DNA of 64,000 nucleotides from positions 62,001 through 126,000 of the forward strand of contig JAOTYL010000007.1 of NCBI GenBank assembly GCA_029861865.1, read 5' to 3'. Below are positions 55,550 through 64,000 of the stretch, piece after piece. How positions within the stretch are numbered: the stretch's first letter is position 1; each line of letters begins with the position of its first letter. Both the position numbers and the translations under genes were made by a program. Origin of the DNA: Myxococcales bacterium (GTDB lineage: Bacteria > Myxococcota_A > Polyangia > Polyangiales > Houyiibacteriaceae). The notes under the pieces were generated by a model that saw nothing but the letters and a program-made list of their open reading frames with translations, did not search any database and was not told the DNA's origin.

Positions 55550-57177
55550 TGTGATTCCTCCAGAGTTCCGCGGCGCGTCCGGAATGGCTCGCTCGTTGCG
55601 ATCAACTTGATGAGCTCTGGGAGCTCGGCGCCGCTTTGCGCAAAGCTTTGTGCGATCCCTTCGAGAAAGGGATGTTCGGACGAGCCAGCGGGCCGACCCA
55701 GCGCGTAGAGGAAGAGCTTTTCGACGACGCAGAGGTCGAACCGTGCGTCTTCCTGGATCAGGGCCGCCATCTCGCGACCATCGGCGAACGTTTGCCCGCC
55801 TACCAGCTCCCCACTGGCATCGACCGGGAAGCCTTGATCTTGCGTGCGGTAGGCGCCGATCGCGTCGTAGTGCTCGAGCCCGAGACCGAGCGGGTCCATC
55901 AGATTATGGCAGGACGCACAGGTCGGGTCCGCACGGTGCTGCTCGAGTTGATCGCGGAGCGTTCCGCTCGACGTGCCGTCTTGCGGGAGGCCCTCGACGC
56001 CCGGTGGCGGCGGGGGCGGTTCGCTACAAAGAAGCTGCTCCAGGATCCACACACCTCGCTTCACTGGCGAGGTGCGCGTGGGCGTGGAGGTGACCGTGAG
56101 CAGCGAGCCGAGGGTGAGCAGCCCGAACCTGGGATCCGTCGGTTCGAGACTGACGCGTTGGAGCTCGGGCCCGAGGTCGAAGGGTAGCCCGTAGTGGGCT
56201 GCAAGGCGGTCGTTGAGATACGTGAAGTCTGTCAGCAAGAGCTCGGTCATCGGGACATCGCCCCGGAGGAAGTCTCCGAAGAACAGCTTCGTCTCCTGGC
56301 TCATCGAGCTCCGAAGTGATTCGTCCCATTGTGGGAAGGTCGCATAGTCCGGAACGTGATCGTCCAGCGATCGGATCCGTAGCCACTGTCCCGCGAAATT
56401 GTCCACCAAGGACTGTGCCTTCGGGTCATTCAGCATGCGGTCGACCTCGGCTCGAAGCCCCGCGTCGTCTCGGAGACGTCCGTTCGCTGCGGCGTCGAAG
56501 AGCGCATCGTCCGGCATGCTGCTCCACAGGAAGTACGAGAGCCGTGACGCGAGCTCGTAGTCGTTCAGCAAGTGGGGCTCCGTAGACAAAGGGTCGTCGT
56601 CGAGCTCCGGCCTATAAATGAAATGCGGCGAGAGCAGGATTCCGCGAATCGCGAGCTCGAGCCCTCGCTCCACGTCTTCGCCCTCGTTCAGCGCCACATC
56701 GACGAGCTGCTGCAGGCGGGCGATTTCGGCATCCGTAGTAGGACGCCGCCAGGCGCGGCTTGCCAGCTCCCGAAAGATGTCGTCGCGGCACGAGGCGACA
56801 TTCGGATCACAGAAGACGATGGTGTCGCGGATGCCGGTCGTCAGCGCTTCGAGCGTCAGATCCTCCGCAGCCTGCTCGTAGAGCTCGAACTGAAGCGGGG
56901 AGAGGGTGAGCACTTGGGCAATGTTGTCGAAGCCGAGGCTGACATCGTCCGCAGGAAAGCTCGCGGCAGGGTCCAGTTGGGTTCCGAGCAGGTCGCGTAC
57001 GGTGTTCCGATACTCCGTACGGTTGAGCCGATGCATGACCTGAGCGCCGATGGCACCTACGTCGCCTCCCGGTCCGGAAAACGGGTCGTCCCCGCCTGGG
57101 CCGCCCGAGCCGATCACGCCGTCGCAACCCAACAGCGCTGCTATCCCGAGCAGCACCAACCACGTACATCGGGCCAT
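55546..57177 (-). CDS. DUF1587/1595/1592/1588/1585 lipoprotein with CxxCH
   Basis: 543 residues from the ATG at 57177; a TTG further upstream is less likely. The N-terminus ends in the lipobox ALLGC, so it should be a lipoprotein. Domains in order: DUF1587 (HRLNRTEYRNTVRDLLG), DUF1595 (RELASRAWRRPTTDAEI), DUF1592 (YELASRLSYFLWSSMPDDAL), DUF1588 with the heme-type CASCH, and DUF1585 (VVEKLFLYALGRP). A c-type heme is likely. Partner of the DUF1552 protein; role unknown, perhaps polymer oxidation at the cell surface. Confidence 0.9.
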   Translation of the reverse strand: MARCTWLVLLGIAALLGCDGVIGSGGPGGDDPFSGPGGDVGAIGAQVMHRLNRTEYRNTVRDLLGTQLDPAASFPADDVSLGFDNIAQVLTLSPLQFELYEQAAEDLTLEALTTGIRDTIVFCDPNVASCRDDIFRELASRAWRRPTTDAEIARLQQLVDVALNEGEDVERGLELAIRGILLSPHFIYRPELDDDPLSTEPHLLNDYELASRLSYFLWSSMPDDALFDAAANGRLRDDAGLRAEVDRMLNDPKAQSLVDNFAGQWLRIRSLDDHVPDYATFPQWDESLRSSMSQETKLFFGDFLRGDVPMTELLLTDFTYLNDRLAAHYGLPFDLGPELQRVSLEPTDPRFGLLTLGSLLTVTSTPTRTSPVKRGVWILEQLLCSEPPPPPPGVEGLPQDGTSSGTLRDQLEQHRADPTCASCHNLMDPLGLGLEHYDAIGAYRTQDQGFPVDASGELVGGQTFADGREMAALIQEDARFDLCVVEKLFLYALGRPAGSSEHPFLEGIAQSFAQSGAELPELIKLIATSEPFRTRRGTLEESQ

Positions 57178-57183
57178 AAGGGT

Positions 57184-57213
57184 TAAAATGAATGCCCTAA
57201 ACGCGGATGTCAA
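57184..57213 (-). promoter_or_regulatory. Candidate promoter for the DUF1592/DUF1552 operon
   Basis: Perfect TTGACA on the minus strand (57213-57208) with CATTTT 17 bases downstream. It would start transcription within a few bases of the ATG at 57177, implying a very short or absent leader. Confidence 0.3.
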
Positions 57214-57301
57214 ACCTCTTTCAATTCTCCTCAGGGACGAAAAGAGCGCACCTGTGCGCTACCTCACGTTGAGATCGGTGGCAGGGCCAGTGGTGCCGGC
57301 G

Positions 57302-58234
57302 TCAGTCGTCGAGGCCGTAGTCCGCTTTGTTCGCGGCGAGGTGCTCGAGATAGTAGTCCGCTGACTGTTGCGCTTCGAGCTCGCCCGCTTCGACCGCTGC
57401 ACTGAGCCGTCGCATGAGATCACCGAGGCGTTTCGACGGCGGAACACCGAAGGCATTCATGATGTCGGTCCCGAGGCCCTTGGGCAGAGGAGCGACTTTC
57501 TTGTCCTGCTCTTGGAGGTCGGCGATTCGCTTCGCGAGCAGGCTGATCTGACGGACGCCCCGCCGGCGCTTTTCGGGACGCTTGGTGGTGATGTCCGCAC
57601 GGCTCAAGTCCAGGAGGTCGCGTAGGCCGTCGCCCATCTGTTTGTAGAACCGCCGCACCGCTGCATCGGTCCAAGTTTCCTCGTACTGACTAGCCCTCAA
57701 GTGATGGAGGATGAGGAAGTGGATGCGCTCTCTGAGCGGGCCCTCAAAGCCGAGGCGATCGCCCACGCGTTTGCGGAACATCGCAGCGCCCATCTCGCTG
57801 TGGCCGTGGAACGTGACAGTGCCTCGATCATCGATGCGGCGAGTCTTTGGTTTGCCGATGTCATGGAGCAACGCTCCCCAACGCACCTCGAGCCGGGGCA
57901 CCGATTGCTTCACGACCTGCTTCGTGTGCTTCCAGACATCCTTGTGTCGCCACTCGTTGTCGCCGAAGCCGACCATAGCCGCGACTTCGGGCAACCAAGG
58001 ATCGAGGCACCCCACGGCCTGGAGGGCGTCGAGCCCGGGCTCTGGGTACTTCGATACCAGGAGGCGATCCATGTGACGGCGAAGCTCGGACACCGAAACA
58101 GCGCGCCACTCGGCGGGGCTCGGCCGCTCCGGCACTTGCTCGAGCAGCGAAGGTTCCTTGGCGACATCGGCCGCCCAACTCAACGCCTCGACCGCCCTTG
58201 TTGGGCTCACGTCTCGTGTTCTTACTACGGACAT
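57302..58234 (-). CDS. HD-domain protein related to CCA-adding enzyme C-termini
   Basis: 310 residues from the ATG at 58234; the frame is open further upstream but that part lies inside hisC. The HD metal motif is LLHDIGKPKTRR near residue 130, preceded by DVWKHTKQVV and followed by HSEMGAAMFRKR. This resembles the HD half of bacterial tRNA nucleotidyltransferases, but no nucleotidyltransferase domain precedes it. A phosphohydrolase role is likely; substrate unknown. Overlaps the hisC stop by 10 bases. Confidence 0.8.
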   Translation of the reverse strand: MSVVRTRDVSPTRAVEALSWAADVAKEPSLLEQVPERPSPAEWRAVSVSELRRHMDRLLVSKYPEPGLDALQAVGCLDPWLPEVAAMVGFGDNEWRHKDVWKHTKQVVKQSVPRLEVRWGALLHDIGKPKTRRIDDRGTVTFHGHSEMGAAMFRKRVGDRLGFEGPLRERIHFLILHHLRASQYEETWTDAAVRRFYKQMGDGLRDLLDLSRADITTKRPEKRRRGVRQISLLAKRIADLQEQDKKVAPLPKGLGTDIMNAFGVPPSKRLGDLMRRLSAAVEAGELEAQQSADYYLEHLAANKADYGLDD

Positions 58235-59322
58235 AGAATCTCGTCGAGCGCCGTGACCAGGCGCCGGTTCTCTTCGGGAGTGCCTACCGTGATTCGAATG
58301 CAGTTCTGCAACCGAGCATCTCCCTTCGAGAACCGTCGAATCGCAATCTGTCGCGACAAGAGGTCCTCGCACAATTTCGTGACGTCGCCCTCGTAGCGCA
58401 ACAGGAGGAAATTGGCGTCGCTCGGGAAGCAGTGCAACGACGAGTGGCGCGCAAGCTTTTCGATCAGCAGCTCGCGCTCGGTCACGACTGCCGCAACGTG
58501 CGTCCGAAAAGTGGGAGCCAGGTCGGTGAGAGCAAGCGTAGCGATCTCTTGAGACAGCGCGTTGAGATTGAATGGCTGTCTGACTTTCTCGACCTCGTGT
58601 GCGAGCGCTCGGTCGAGACGCACCCAGCCGACCCGAATTGCGGCGAGCCCGACCTTCGAGAGTGTGCCGAGGACTGCACATTGGGGATGTTCCGCGCAAC
58701 GGTTCGCAAAGCGTTCGCGCGCAAAGCCGCCATAGGCTTCGTCGATGACGTGCAGCGTGTCAGGAAACCCCAAAATCAGCCTCTCGAGCCTTTCCGGTGA
58801 AAAGCAGTTGCCGGTGGGGTTGTTCGGGCTTGCGTAGTACGCGACATTCGGCTGCTTGCGTTCGAATGCGTCGGCCATCGCATCGACATCGAGGTCCCAC
58901 CGGTCGTCGAGCGGTACGGCGACGGCTCGCCATCCGTGCGCGCGACTCGTAATCCCATACATCACGAACGTCGGCTCAGGGAACAACACGGCGGGGCACT
59001 CTTTGCCCGGGCGCGGCTTCGACATGGCAGTGGCGAGCAGGGCGATCACTTCATCAGATCCTGAACCGAGCACGTATTCGTCCGGAGCACCACCGAGCTG
59101 CTTCGCCAGGGCTTCTCGGAGTCGAGTCGCTCGTCCGTCTGGATACCGGTGGAGCGCAGTTCGGCGAACTGCCGAGAGAATCGACTCCCACGCCTCGCCC
59201 GGGAGCGACCAGGGGCTCTCGTTGGCGTCGAGCTTCACCTCGGGCGCAGCGGAGGGAACGCGGTATGCGGAAATCTCGCCGAGCTCGGGGCGGAATAGGG
59301 CTTTGAGGGACTTTACGGACAT
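58225..59322 (-). CDS. hisC: Histidinol-phosphate aminotransferase
   Basis: 365 residues, fold type I PLP enzyme. Transaminates imidazole-acetol phosphate in histidine synthesis. LDANESPWSLP near residue 32, HRYPDGRATRLREAL, GSGSDEVIALL, SPNNPTGN, DEAYGGFA, and the PLP lysine in LGTLSKVGLAAIRVGW. No other his genes are near. ATG at 59322. Confidence 0.93.
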   Translation of the reverse strand: MSVKSLKALFRPELGEISAYRVPSAAPEVKLDANESPWSLPGEAWESILSAVRRTALHRYPDGRATRLREALAKQLGGAPDEYVLGSGSDEVIALLATAMSKPRPGKECPAVLFPEPTFVMYGITSRAHGWRAVAVPLDDRWDLDVDAMADAFERKQPNVAYYASPNNPTGNCFSPERLERLILGFPDTLHVIDEAYGGFARERFANRCAEHPQCAVLGTLSKVGLAAIRVGWVRLDRALAHEVEKVRQPFNLNALSQEIATLALTDLAPTFRTHVAAVVTERELLIEKLARHSSLHCFPSDANFLLLRYEGDVTKLCEDLLSRQIAIRRFSKGDARLQNCIRITVGTPEENRRLVTALDEILCP

Positions 59323-59381
59323 GGGATTGGCGGATCGGGGCGCAGTCTTGGCACGCCACGCGCTGCTGTCGAGGCCCAGGG

Positions 59382-60200
59382 TCAGTGAAGGACTAGATTG
59401 GCCTCGTCGCGGGCTTCTTCGAGGGCGAGGCTGATGACCCGGGCATCCTTGGCGTTTGGTCGCGCCTCGAGATAGGCCGCGAGGTCTTCCGAAGCAGCCC
59501 CATAGGTCCGTAGAGCGTGCGCCAGAAGGCCTCGATCCCGGCGATGCTCCGGTGCCTGGGTGAGCTCGACCAGGTGATCGCAGGCGAGCATGGCGCGCGC
59601 GTAGTCGCCCTGGCGCCGATGGGCGTTCTTGAGATTCGCCAGCATGCGGATCGTGATGGTCAGGCAGTCGACCGGTTCGAGGTAGCTCGGGTGAATCGCC
59701 ATCTCGGCGCCGAGGGACCTAGCCGCTAATCTTCTGAGCCCGGCACCGTCGAGAAGCTCGCCCCGATTGAAGGGATCTTGATAGACGCCTTCCGGTCCTC
59801 CGACGCGCACCAGGAAGTGACCTGGAAAGCCAACACCCTCGACATCCATGCCTGCGCGTTCACCGACGGCCATGGTCAGCACCGACAACGAGATCGGGAT
59901 GCCCTTCCGACGAATCATGACTTTGTCGAGATAACTGTTCTGTGGGTTGTAGTACTCGTCCCGCTCCCCTTCGAAACCGAGCTCGACGAACAACAGGTCG
60001 GCTAGGATCCGACCGTCGCGTTCGGGAGTCGACCGAAGACCGCGCCGGATCAGTGCTTCGGCGCCGAGACCGTCGAGGGCACGCAGCAATGCGTGTTCGT
60101 CCAACATGGGATTCGCCTCGCGTGCAATCAGGATGGCCACGTCCTCCACTTTCACGTGGGGGCGTTGCAGCACCGACACCAAGGGATCTCCACTCGCCAC
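59382..60200 (-). CDS. SirB1/YchA family transglutaminase-like protein
   Basis: 272 residues. NSYLDKVMIRRKGIPISLSVL and GVGFPGHFLVRVG mark the transglutaminase-like core of the SirB1 family; a TPR-like helical tail (LKNAHRRQGDYARAMLACD) follows. Some members lack full catalytic triads, and I did not confirm one here. Function uncertain. GTG start at 60200. Confidence 0.85.
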   Translation of the reverse strand: MASGDPLVSVLQRPHVKVEDVAILIAREANPMLDEHALLRALDGLGAEALIRRGLRSTPERDGRILADLLFVELGFEGERDEYYNPQNSYLDKVMIRRKGIPISLSVLTMAVGERAGMDVEGVGFPGHFLVRVGGPEGVYQDPFNRGELLDGAGLRRLAARSLGAEMAIHPSYLEPVDCLTITIRMLANLKNAHRRQGDYARAMLACDHLVELTQAPEHRRDRGLLAHALRTYGAASEDLAAYLEARPNAKDARVISLALEEARDEANLVLH

Positions 60201-60253
60201 GATACTAACCTTGCGTTGCCCTAGATTGACTCATCGTGTGCTGATGTCGAGCC

Positions 60254-60275
60254 GAGCGGTGTGCTACACCGACTC
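60254..60275. repeat. Short hairpin between divergent genes
   Basis: GAGCGGTGT and ACACCGACTC can pair (one bulge) around a GCT loop, in the gap between the SirB1-like and DedA genes. Possibly an operator. Confidence 0.35.
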
Positions 60276-60301
60276 GATGACAAGCTTAGGGTGTCGTTCC
60301 C

Positions 60302-60913
60302 GTGCTTGACGAATTTCTGCACACGTTGGAACACGGGCCTCGGCACTGGGCTTACGCGCTCATCGCAGCGGCGTCGGCGGTCGAATACGTTTTCCCGCCG
60401 CTTCCCGGGGATACCGTCGTGTTATTCGCAGTCGTGTTGGCGGCTCGCGCTCAACTCAACTGGGCTTTGGTTTACGCGCTGATGACGCTTGGCGCAACGG
60501 GAGGCGGATTGATGGCGTGGGCCTTCGGCTCGTGGCTCGCCAATCACGAGGATCAGTGGCCCCGGTTTCTCAAGCGCCCAGGGGCCACGCGAGCTCTCGA
60601 CGCAGTGCGTCGTGGTTATGCGCGTCACGGTCCCATGTATCTGGCAGTCAACCGATTCCTGCCAGCGCTTCGCGCGTTTTTCTTCATCGGCGCAGGCTTG
60701 TCTCGCATGGGTGCATGGCCGGTGATTCTTTTCGGCGGACTCTCGGCAGCGCTGTGGAACGCCTTGCTTCTCGGGGCAGGATACGCCGTAGGTCACAACT
60801 GGGACGCGCTGCGCGACCTGATGGAACGATATACCATGGCTACGCTTGTCGTCATCATCGTTGGGGTCGTCGCGATAGTCGCACGCTTCGTGTGGGAGGG
60901 CCGGCGAGCCTAG
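60302..60913 (+). CDS. DedA/SNARE-associated membrane protein
   Basis: 203 residues, four to five hydrophobic segments. The family signature VEYVFPPLPGDTVVLFAVVLAA near residue 25 (acidic residue and PGD) and NRFLPALRAFFFIGAG near 117 (conserved arginine) identify DedA. Recent work links the family to lipid flipping. GTG start at 60302. Converges on sdhB with a 10-base gap. Confidence 0.87.
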   Translation: MLDEFLHTLEHGPRHWAYALIAAASAVEYVFPPLPGDTVVLFAVVLAARAQLNWALVYALMTLGATGGGLMAWAFGSWLANHEDQWPRFLKRPGATRALDAVRRGYARHGPMYLAVNRFLPALRAFFFIGAGLSRMGAWPVILFGGLSAALWNALLLGAGYAVGHNWDALRDLMERYTMATLVVIIVGVVAIVARFVWEGRRA

Positions 60914-60923
60914 CGCTGGCTCT

Positions 60924-61694
60924 TCACGCTGGCGTCTTGGACTTGACCATCGCGCGAACGAGCTCGCGATTCATGCGCGCGATCCACTCCAGGCTCACGC
61001 CCTTCGGACAAACGGCTTCGCATTCGCCGTGATTCGTGCAAGCGCCGAATCCTTCCGCATCCATCTGCGCTACCATCTTACGTGCGCGATCCGCGCGTTC
61101 AACTTGCCCCTGCGGCATGAGCGACAGGTGTGAAATCTTGGCAGCGGTGAAGAGGCTCGCCGACGCGTTCGGGCAGGCCGCCACGCACGCACCGCACCCG
61201 ATGCATGCAGCCGCGTCCATTGCGCGGTCTGCGACGTCTTTGGCGATCGGCATTTCATTGGCCTCAGATGCACTGCCGGTTCGGATCGAAATGTAACCGC
61301 CCGCTTGAATGATGCGGTCGAACCCGCTGCGGTCGACGACCAGGTCCTTCACGATTGGAAATCCCTGCGCACGCCAGGGCTCGAGCCAGATCTCCTGGCC
61401 ATCCTCGAACTGTCGCATGTGGAGCTGGCACACGGTCGTCAGTTTCTGCGGGCCATGCGCAACGCCATTGACGACCATTCCACACGTCCCACAAATGCCT
61501 TCGCGACAGTCATAATCGAACGCGATCGGTTCCTCGCCTTTCTCGATCAGGTCTTCGTTGACGACATCGAGCATCTCGAGGAACGACATGTGCGTCGTAA
61601 TGTCCTTGGCGTGGTGCGTCTCAAAGCTACCCGGCCCGTTCGGGCCTCGTTGGCGCCATACGTGGAGCGTTAGATTGATCAACTCGTCGGTCAT
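60924..61694 (-). CDS. sdhB: Succinate dehydrogenase/fumarate reductase iron-sulfur subunit
   Basis: 256 residues. The [2Fe-2S] site is [14 protein letters not shown]; the later [13 protein letters not shown] and [14 protein letters not shown] hold the [4Fe-4S] and [3Fe-4S] clusters. Carries electrons from SdhA to the membrane. I chose the ATG at 61694, eight bases after the sdhA stop; the open frame upstream is not needed. Confidence 0.95.
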   Translation of the reverse strand: MTDELINLTLHVWRQRGPNGPGSFETHHAKDITTHMSFLEMLDVVNEDLIEKGEEPIAFDYDCREGICGTCGMVVNGVAHGPQKLTTVCQLHMRQFEDGQEIWLEPWRAQGFPIVKDLVVDRSGFDRIIQAGGYISIRTGSASEANEMPIAKDVADRAMDAAACIGCGACVAACPNASASLFTAAKISHLSLMPQGQVERADRARKMVAQMDAEGFGACTNHGECEAVCPKGVSLEWIARMNRELVRAMVKSKTPA

Positions 61695-61702
61695 GGCGTC
61701 CT

Positions 61703-63634
61703 TTACTTGTAGCTTCGCTTGGTGGGCTTCACGTATTCGAACGTGAGCGGTTCTTTGTGGAGTCGCGGCTCTGCCGGGTTTCCAGTCCACTCCCAGGCTG
61801 CGACATAGCTGAAGTTCGTGTCGTCCCGAAGCGCTTCGCCCTTCTCTTGGTACTCCTCGCGAAAGTGACCTCCGCAGCTCTCCTTTCGGTTAAGCGCATC
61901 GATGCACATGAGCTCACCGAGCTCGAAAAAGTCTGCGACTCGCCCGGCTCGTTCGAGCGTTTGGTTGAGGTCCTTCCCGCTTCCGGTGATCTTCACCTCG
62001 CGCCAGAACTGCTCTCGAAGCTCGGGAATCTTCTCGAGAGCCTCCTCGAGCGCCTCGGCATTTCGCGACATGCCACACTTCTCCCAAATTACCTTGCCAA
62101 GCTGGCGGTGGAAGTGCTCGGGAGCATGCTTGGGGTCAGGCGCGTTCATGAGCTTGCGAACACGGTCGTCGACGGCTTGGATCGCGGCCTGCACATCCGG
62201 GTGATCCTCTGAGAGCGGAGGCAGCGTCCGTATGTGCCCGAGATAATTGCCCACCGTGAAAGGCAGGACGAAGTACCCGTCCGCGAGCCCCTGCATGAGC
62301 GCTGAGGCGCCGAGTCGGTTGGAACCATGGTCTGAGAAATTGGCTTCTCCGCCCACGAACAGACCTGGGATCGTCGCCTCGAGATTGTAGTCTACCCAAA
62401 GGCCGCCCATCGTATAGTGCGTCGCCGGGTAGATCCGCATCGGCGTCTCGTAGGGGTTGTCGCCGGTGATCCGTTCGTACATCTCGAACAGGTTGCCGTA
62501 GCGCTCGCGGATCGTCTGTTCGCCGAGGCGGCCGATCGCATCGGCGAAGTCAAGGTAGACGCCGCGTCGCTCGCCGTTCACCGCTGGCCCAACGCCTAAG
62601 CCATCGTTCGTCACGTACAAGGCGTTTCGTGACGCGACGTCGCGGGGAACCAGGTTGCCGAACGCGGGGTACCGCTCCTCGAGGTAGTAGAATCGGTCTG
62701 CTTCTGGAATGTCCCGAGGTTGCTTGGTGACGTCTTCTTTCTTGCGCGGAACCCATACACGCCCGTCGTTACGGAGCGATTCGCTCATCAGGGTCAGCTT
62801 CGACTGATAGCTGCCCGCTTGCGGGATACAGGTGGGGTGGATTTGCGTGTAGCAGGGGTTTGCGAATGCCGCGCCCTTGCGATGTGCACGCCAAGTGGCC
62901 GTGCAGTTGCAGCCTTTGGCGTTCGTCGACAGATAAAAAACGTTGCTGTAGCCACCGGTGCACAGGACGACCATATCCGCGATGTGCGGGGTCACCTTGC
63001 CGGTATTGAGGCATCGCGTGACGATCCCCCGGGCGCGGCCGTCGTGCACGATCAGCTCGAGCATCTCGTGGCGTGCGAACATTTCTACTGTGCCGGCGTC
63101 TATCTGCCTGCTGAGCGCCTGATACGCTCCGAGCAAGAGCTGCTGGCCGGTCTGTCCCCGAGCGTAGAAGGTCCTCGACACCTGAGCGCCGCCGAAGGAG
63201 CGATTGGCCAACAGCCCCCCGTACTCACGTGCGAAGGGCACACCCTGGGCGACCGCTTGATCGATGATGTGCAGGCTGAGCTCCGCCAAGCGATAGACGT
63301 TCGACTCACGGGAGCGGAAGTCACCCCCCTTCACCGTGTCGTAGAACAGTCGGTACACGCTGTCCCCGTCGTTTTGGTAGTTCTTCGCCGCGTTGATGCC
63401 GCCTTGCGCGGCGATGCTGTGCGCGCGTCGCGGGCTGTCTTGGTAGCAAAAGCACTTGACGTTGTATCCCATCTCGCCGAGCGATGCCGAGGCAGCTCCC
63501 CCCGCCAGGCCGCTGCCGACCACGATGATGTTGTGCTTGCGACGGTTGGCAGGCGCGACGAGCTTGCTCGCCTCCTTGTGTTTTGCCCATCGTTCTTCGA
63601 TGGGACCAGTCGGCTCGTGTGATCGAAGCTCCAT
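61703..63634 (-). CDS. sdhA: Succinate dehydrogenase/fumarate reductase flavoprotein
   Basis: 643 residues, B-type (Bacteroidetes/Bacillus-like, 60-70 residues longer than E. coli SdhA). FAD site [14 protein letters not shown] near residue 36, [16 protein letters not shown] with the flavin-linking histidine, and [12 protein letters not shown] in the substrate region. Oxidises succinate in the TCA cycle. ATG at 63634, eight bases after the sdhC stop. Confidence 0.96.
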   Translation of the reverse strand: MELRSHEPTGPIEERWAKHKEASKLVAPANRRKHNIIVVGSGLAGGAASASLGEMGYNVKCFCYQDSPRRAHSIAAQGGINAAKNYQNDGDSVYRLFYDTVKGGDFRSRESNVYRLAELSLHIIDQAVAQGVPFAREYGGLLANRSFGGAQVSRTFYARGQTGQQLLLGAYQALSRQIDAGTVEMFARHEMLELIVHDGRARGIVTRCLNTGKVTPHIADMVVLCTGGYSNVFYLSTNAKGCNCTATWRAHRKGAAFANPCYTQIHPTCIPQAGSYQSKLTLMSESLRNDGRVWVPRKKEDVTKQPRDIPEADRFYYLEERYPAFGNLVPRDVASRNALYVTNDGLGVGPAVNGERRGVYLDFADAIGRLGEQTIRERYGNLFEMYERITGDNPYETPMRIYPATHYTMGGLWVDYNLEATIPGLFVGGEANFSDHGSNRLGASALMQGLADGYFVLPFTVGNYLGHIRTLPPLSEDHPDVQAAIQAVDDRVRKLMNAPDPKHAPEHFHRQLGKVIWEKCGMSRNAEALEEALEKIPELREQFWREVKITGSGKDLNQTLERAGRVADFFELGELMCIDALNRKESCGGHFREEYQEKGEALRDDTNFSYVAAWEWTGNPAEPRLHKEPLTFEYVKPTKRSYK

Positions 63635-63642
63635 GATGGTCC

Positions 63643-63999
63643 TTACAAGGTGACGATGCCGGTGAGAACCGAGATCGGAAACGAAAGGTTGCCAAGCGTG
63701 ACCACCGCAGAAATCGCGATCGCCAGATCGCGACGATACGAGTTGTAGCGAGGATGGTTTGCGCCGATGGATTGAAAAGCGCTGAAGATGCCGTGGAAGA
63801 TGTGCAAACCAAGCGCGAGGTTACCCGCGATGTAGAACGTCGAGATCCAAGGGTTTTGGAAGGCCTCGACGACGTTGCGATACACGTCACCGGGATGCGT
63901 CGGAAGGATGGTGAATTCGAGCAAGTGGTAAATCAAGTACAGCAACAGGATCGGCCCCGTCCAGTACATCGTCCGCGCCGCATAGTCGGTAGCCTGGTC
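63643..63999 (-). CDS. sdhC: Succinate dehydrogenase cytochrome b subunit, C-terminal part
   Basis: The frame is open to the right edge, so the start is outside the window; 118 residues are visible. Upstream codons read [10 protein letters not shown], as in the b558 family, then [29 protein letters not shown] and a last membrane helix. The histidines are candidate heme ligands. Anchors SdhAB in the membrane and passes electrons to quinone. Confidence 0.9.
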   Translation of the reverse strand, partial: DQATDYAARTMYWTGPILLLYLIYHLLEFTILPTHPGDVYRNVVEAFQNPWISTFYIAGNLALGLHIFHGIFSAFQSIGANHPRYNSYRRDLAIAISAVVTLGNLSFPISVLTGIVTL

Positions 64000-64000
64000 T

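Noticed and set aside
58235-58699. N-terminal extension of the HD-domain protein
   Set aside because: It lies inside hisC in another frame and is Arg/Ser-rich; the ATG at 58234 is the better start.
1-64000. CRISPR array, tRNA, rRNA, prophage or complete insertion sequence
   Set aside because: I scanned the gaps and found no repeat-spacer pattern, no cloverleaf or rRNA sequence, and no transposase or phage gene.

Overview
This GC-rich window looks like chromosomal DNA of a member of the Myxococcota (a myxobacterium-like deltaproteobacterium); this assignment is an inference. It rests on an MglA-type Ras-like GTPase, a paired DUF1552/DUF1592 secreted system, many TPR and STAND-like regulators, PyrR in an otherwise Gram-negative setting, a B-type succinate dehydrogenase, and a division/cell-wall cluster whose FtsI carries a PASTA domain. 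I see no prophage, CRISPR array, rRNA or tRNA gene. Almost all of the window is protein-coding, with very short intergenic gaps.

Layout. 1-7.4 kb: end of prephenate dehydratase (pheA), a degenerate cyclase/TPR protein, an NAD-dependent sugar epimerase with a TPR partner, glycerol kinase and a UPF0158 protein. 7.4-12.5 kb: chromosome-partition protein SMC and an amino-acid permease. 12.5-17.9 kb (minus strand): one compact run, thiS-thiG-thiE/tenI, a signal-peptidase homologue without catalytic residues, purQ-purL. 17.9-27.9 kb: an orphan beta-class DNA methyltransferase, a glutaminyl cyclase, alanine racemase, the MlaE/MlaF lipid transporter pair, a glycosyltransferase/methyltransferase group, a Dam-type methylase and an aminotransferase. 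27.9-32.1 kb: FolB-cupin fusion, an SDR reductase, pyrR-pyrB and a NamZ-type muramidase. 32.1-35.5 kb (minus strand): small membrane protein, MglA-like GTPase, PocR-domain histidine kinase and thiL, the last carrying two in-frame palindromic repeats.

35.5-52.5 kb is the division and cell-wall (dcw) cluster, all on the plus strand: mraZ-rsmH-ftsL-ftsI-murE-murF-mraY-murD-ftsW-murG-murC-ftsQ-ftsA-ftsZ. Most joints are stop/start overlaps. A likely MraZ operator lies upstream and an intrinsic terminator follows ftsZ. murB and ddl are not in the cluster. Together the genes convert UDP-MurNAc to lipid II, then flip, polymerise and cross-link it at the FtsZ ring.

52.5-64 kb: a small secreted orphan, a KshA-like Rieske oxygenase, a 29-bp perfect inverted repeat, the DUF1552/DUF1592 pair, an HD-domain protein, hisC, a SirB1-like protein, a DedA membrane protein and the sdhC-sdhA-sdhB operon (sdhC cut by the window edge).

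The items most worth a second look are the catalytically dead signal-peptidase homologue, the GGGGACAGTCCCC repeats inside thiL and at the mlaF stop codon, the histone-H1-like cytoplasmic tail on FtsQ, the FolB-cupin fusion, and the GTPase/PocR-kinase mini-operon.
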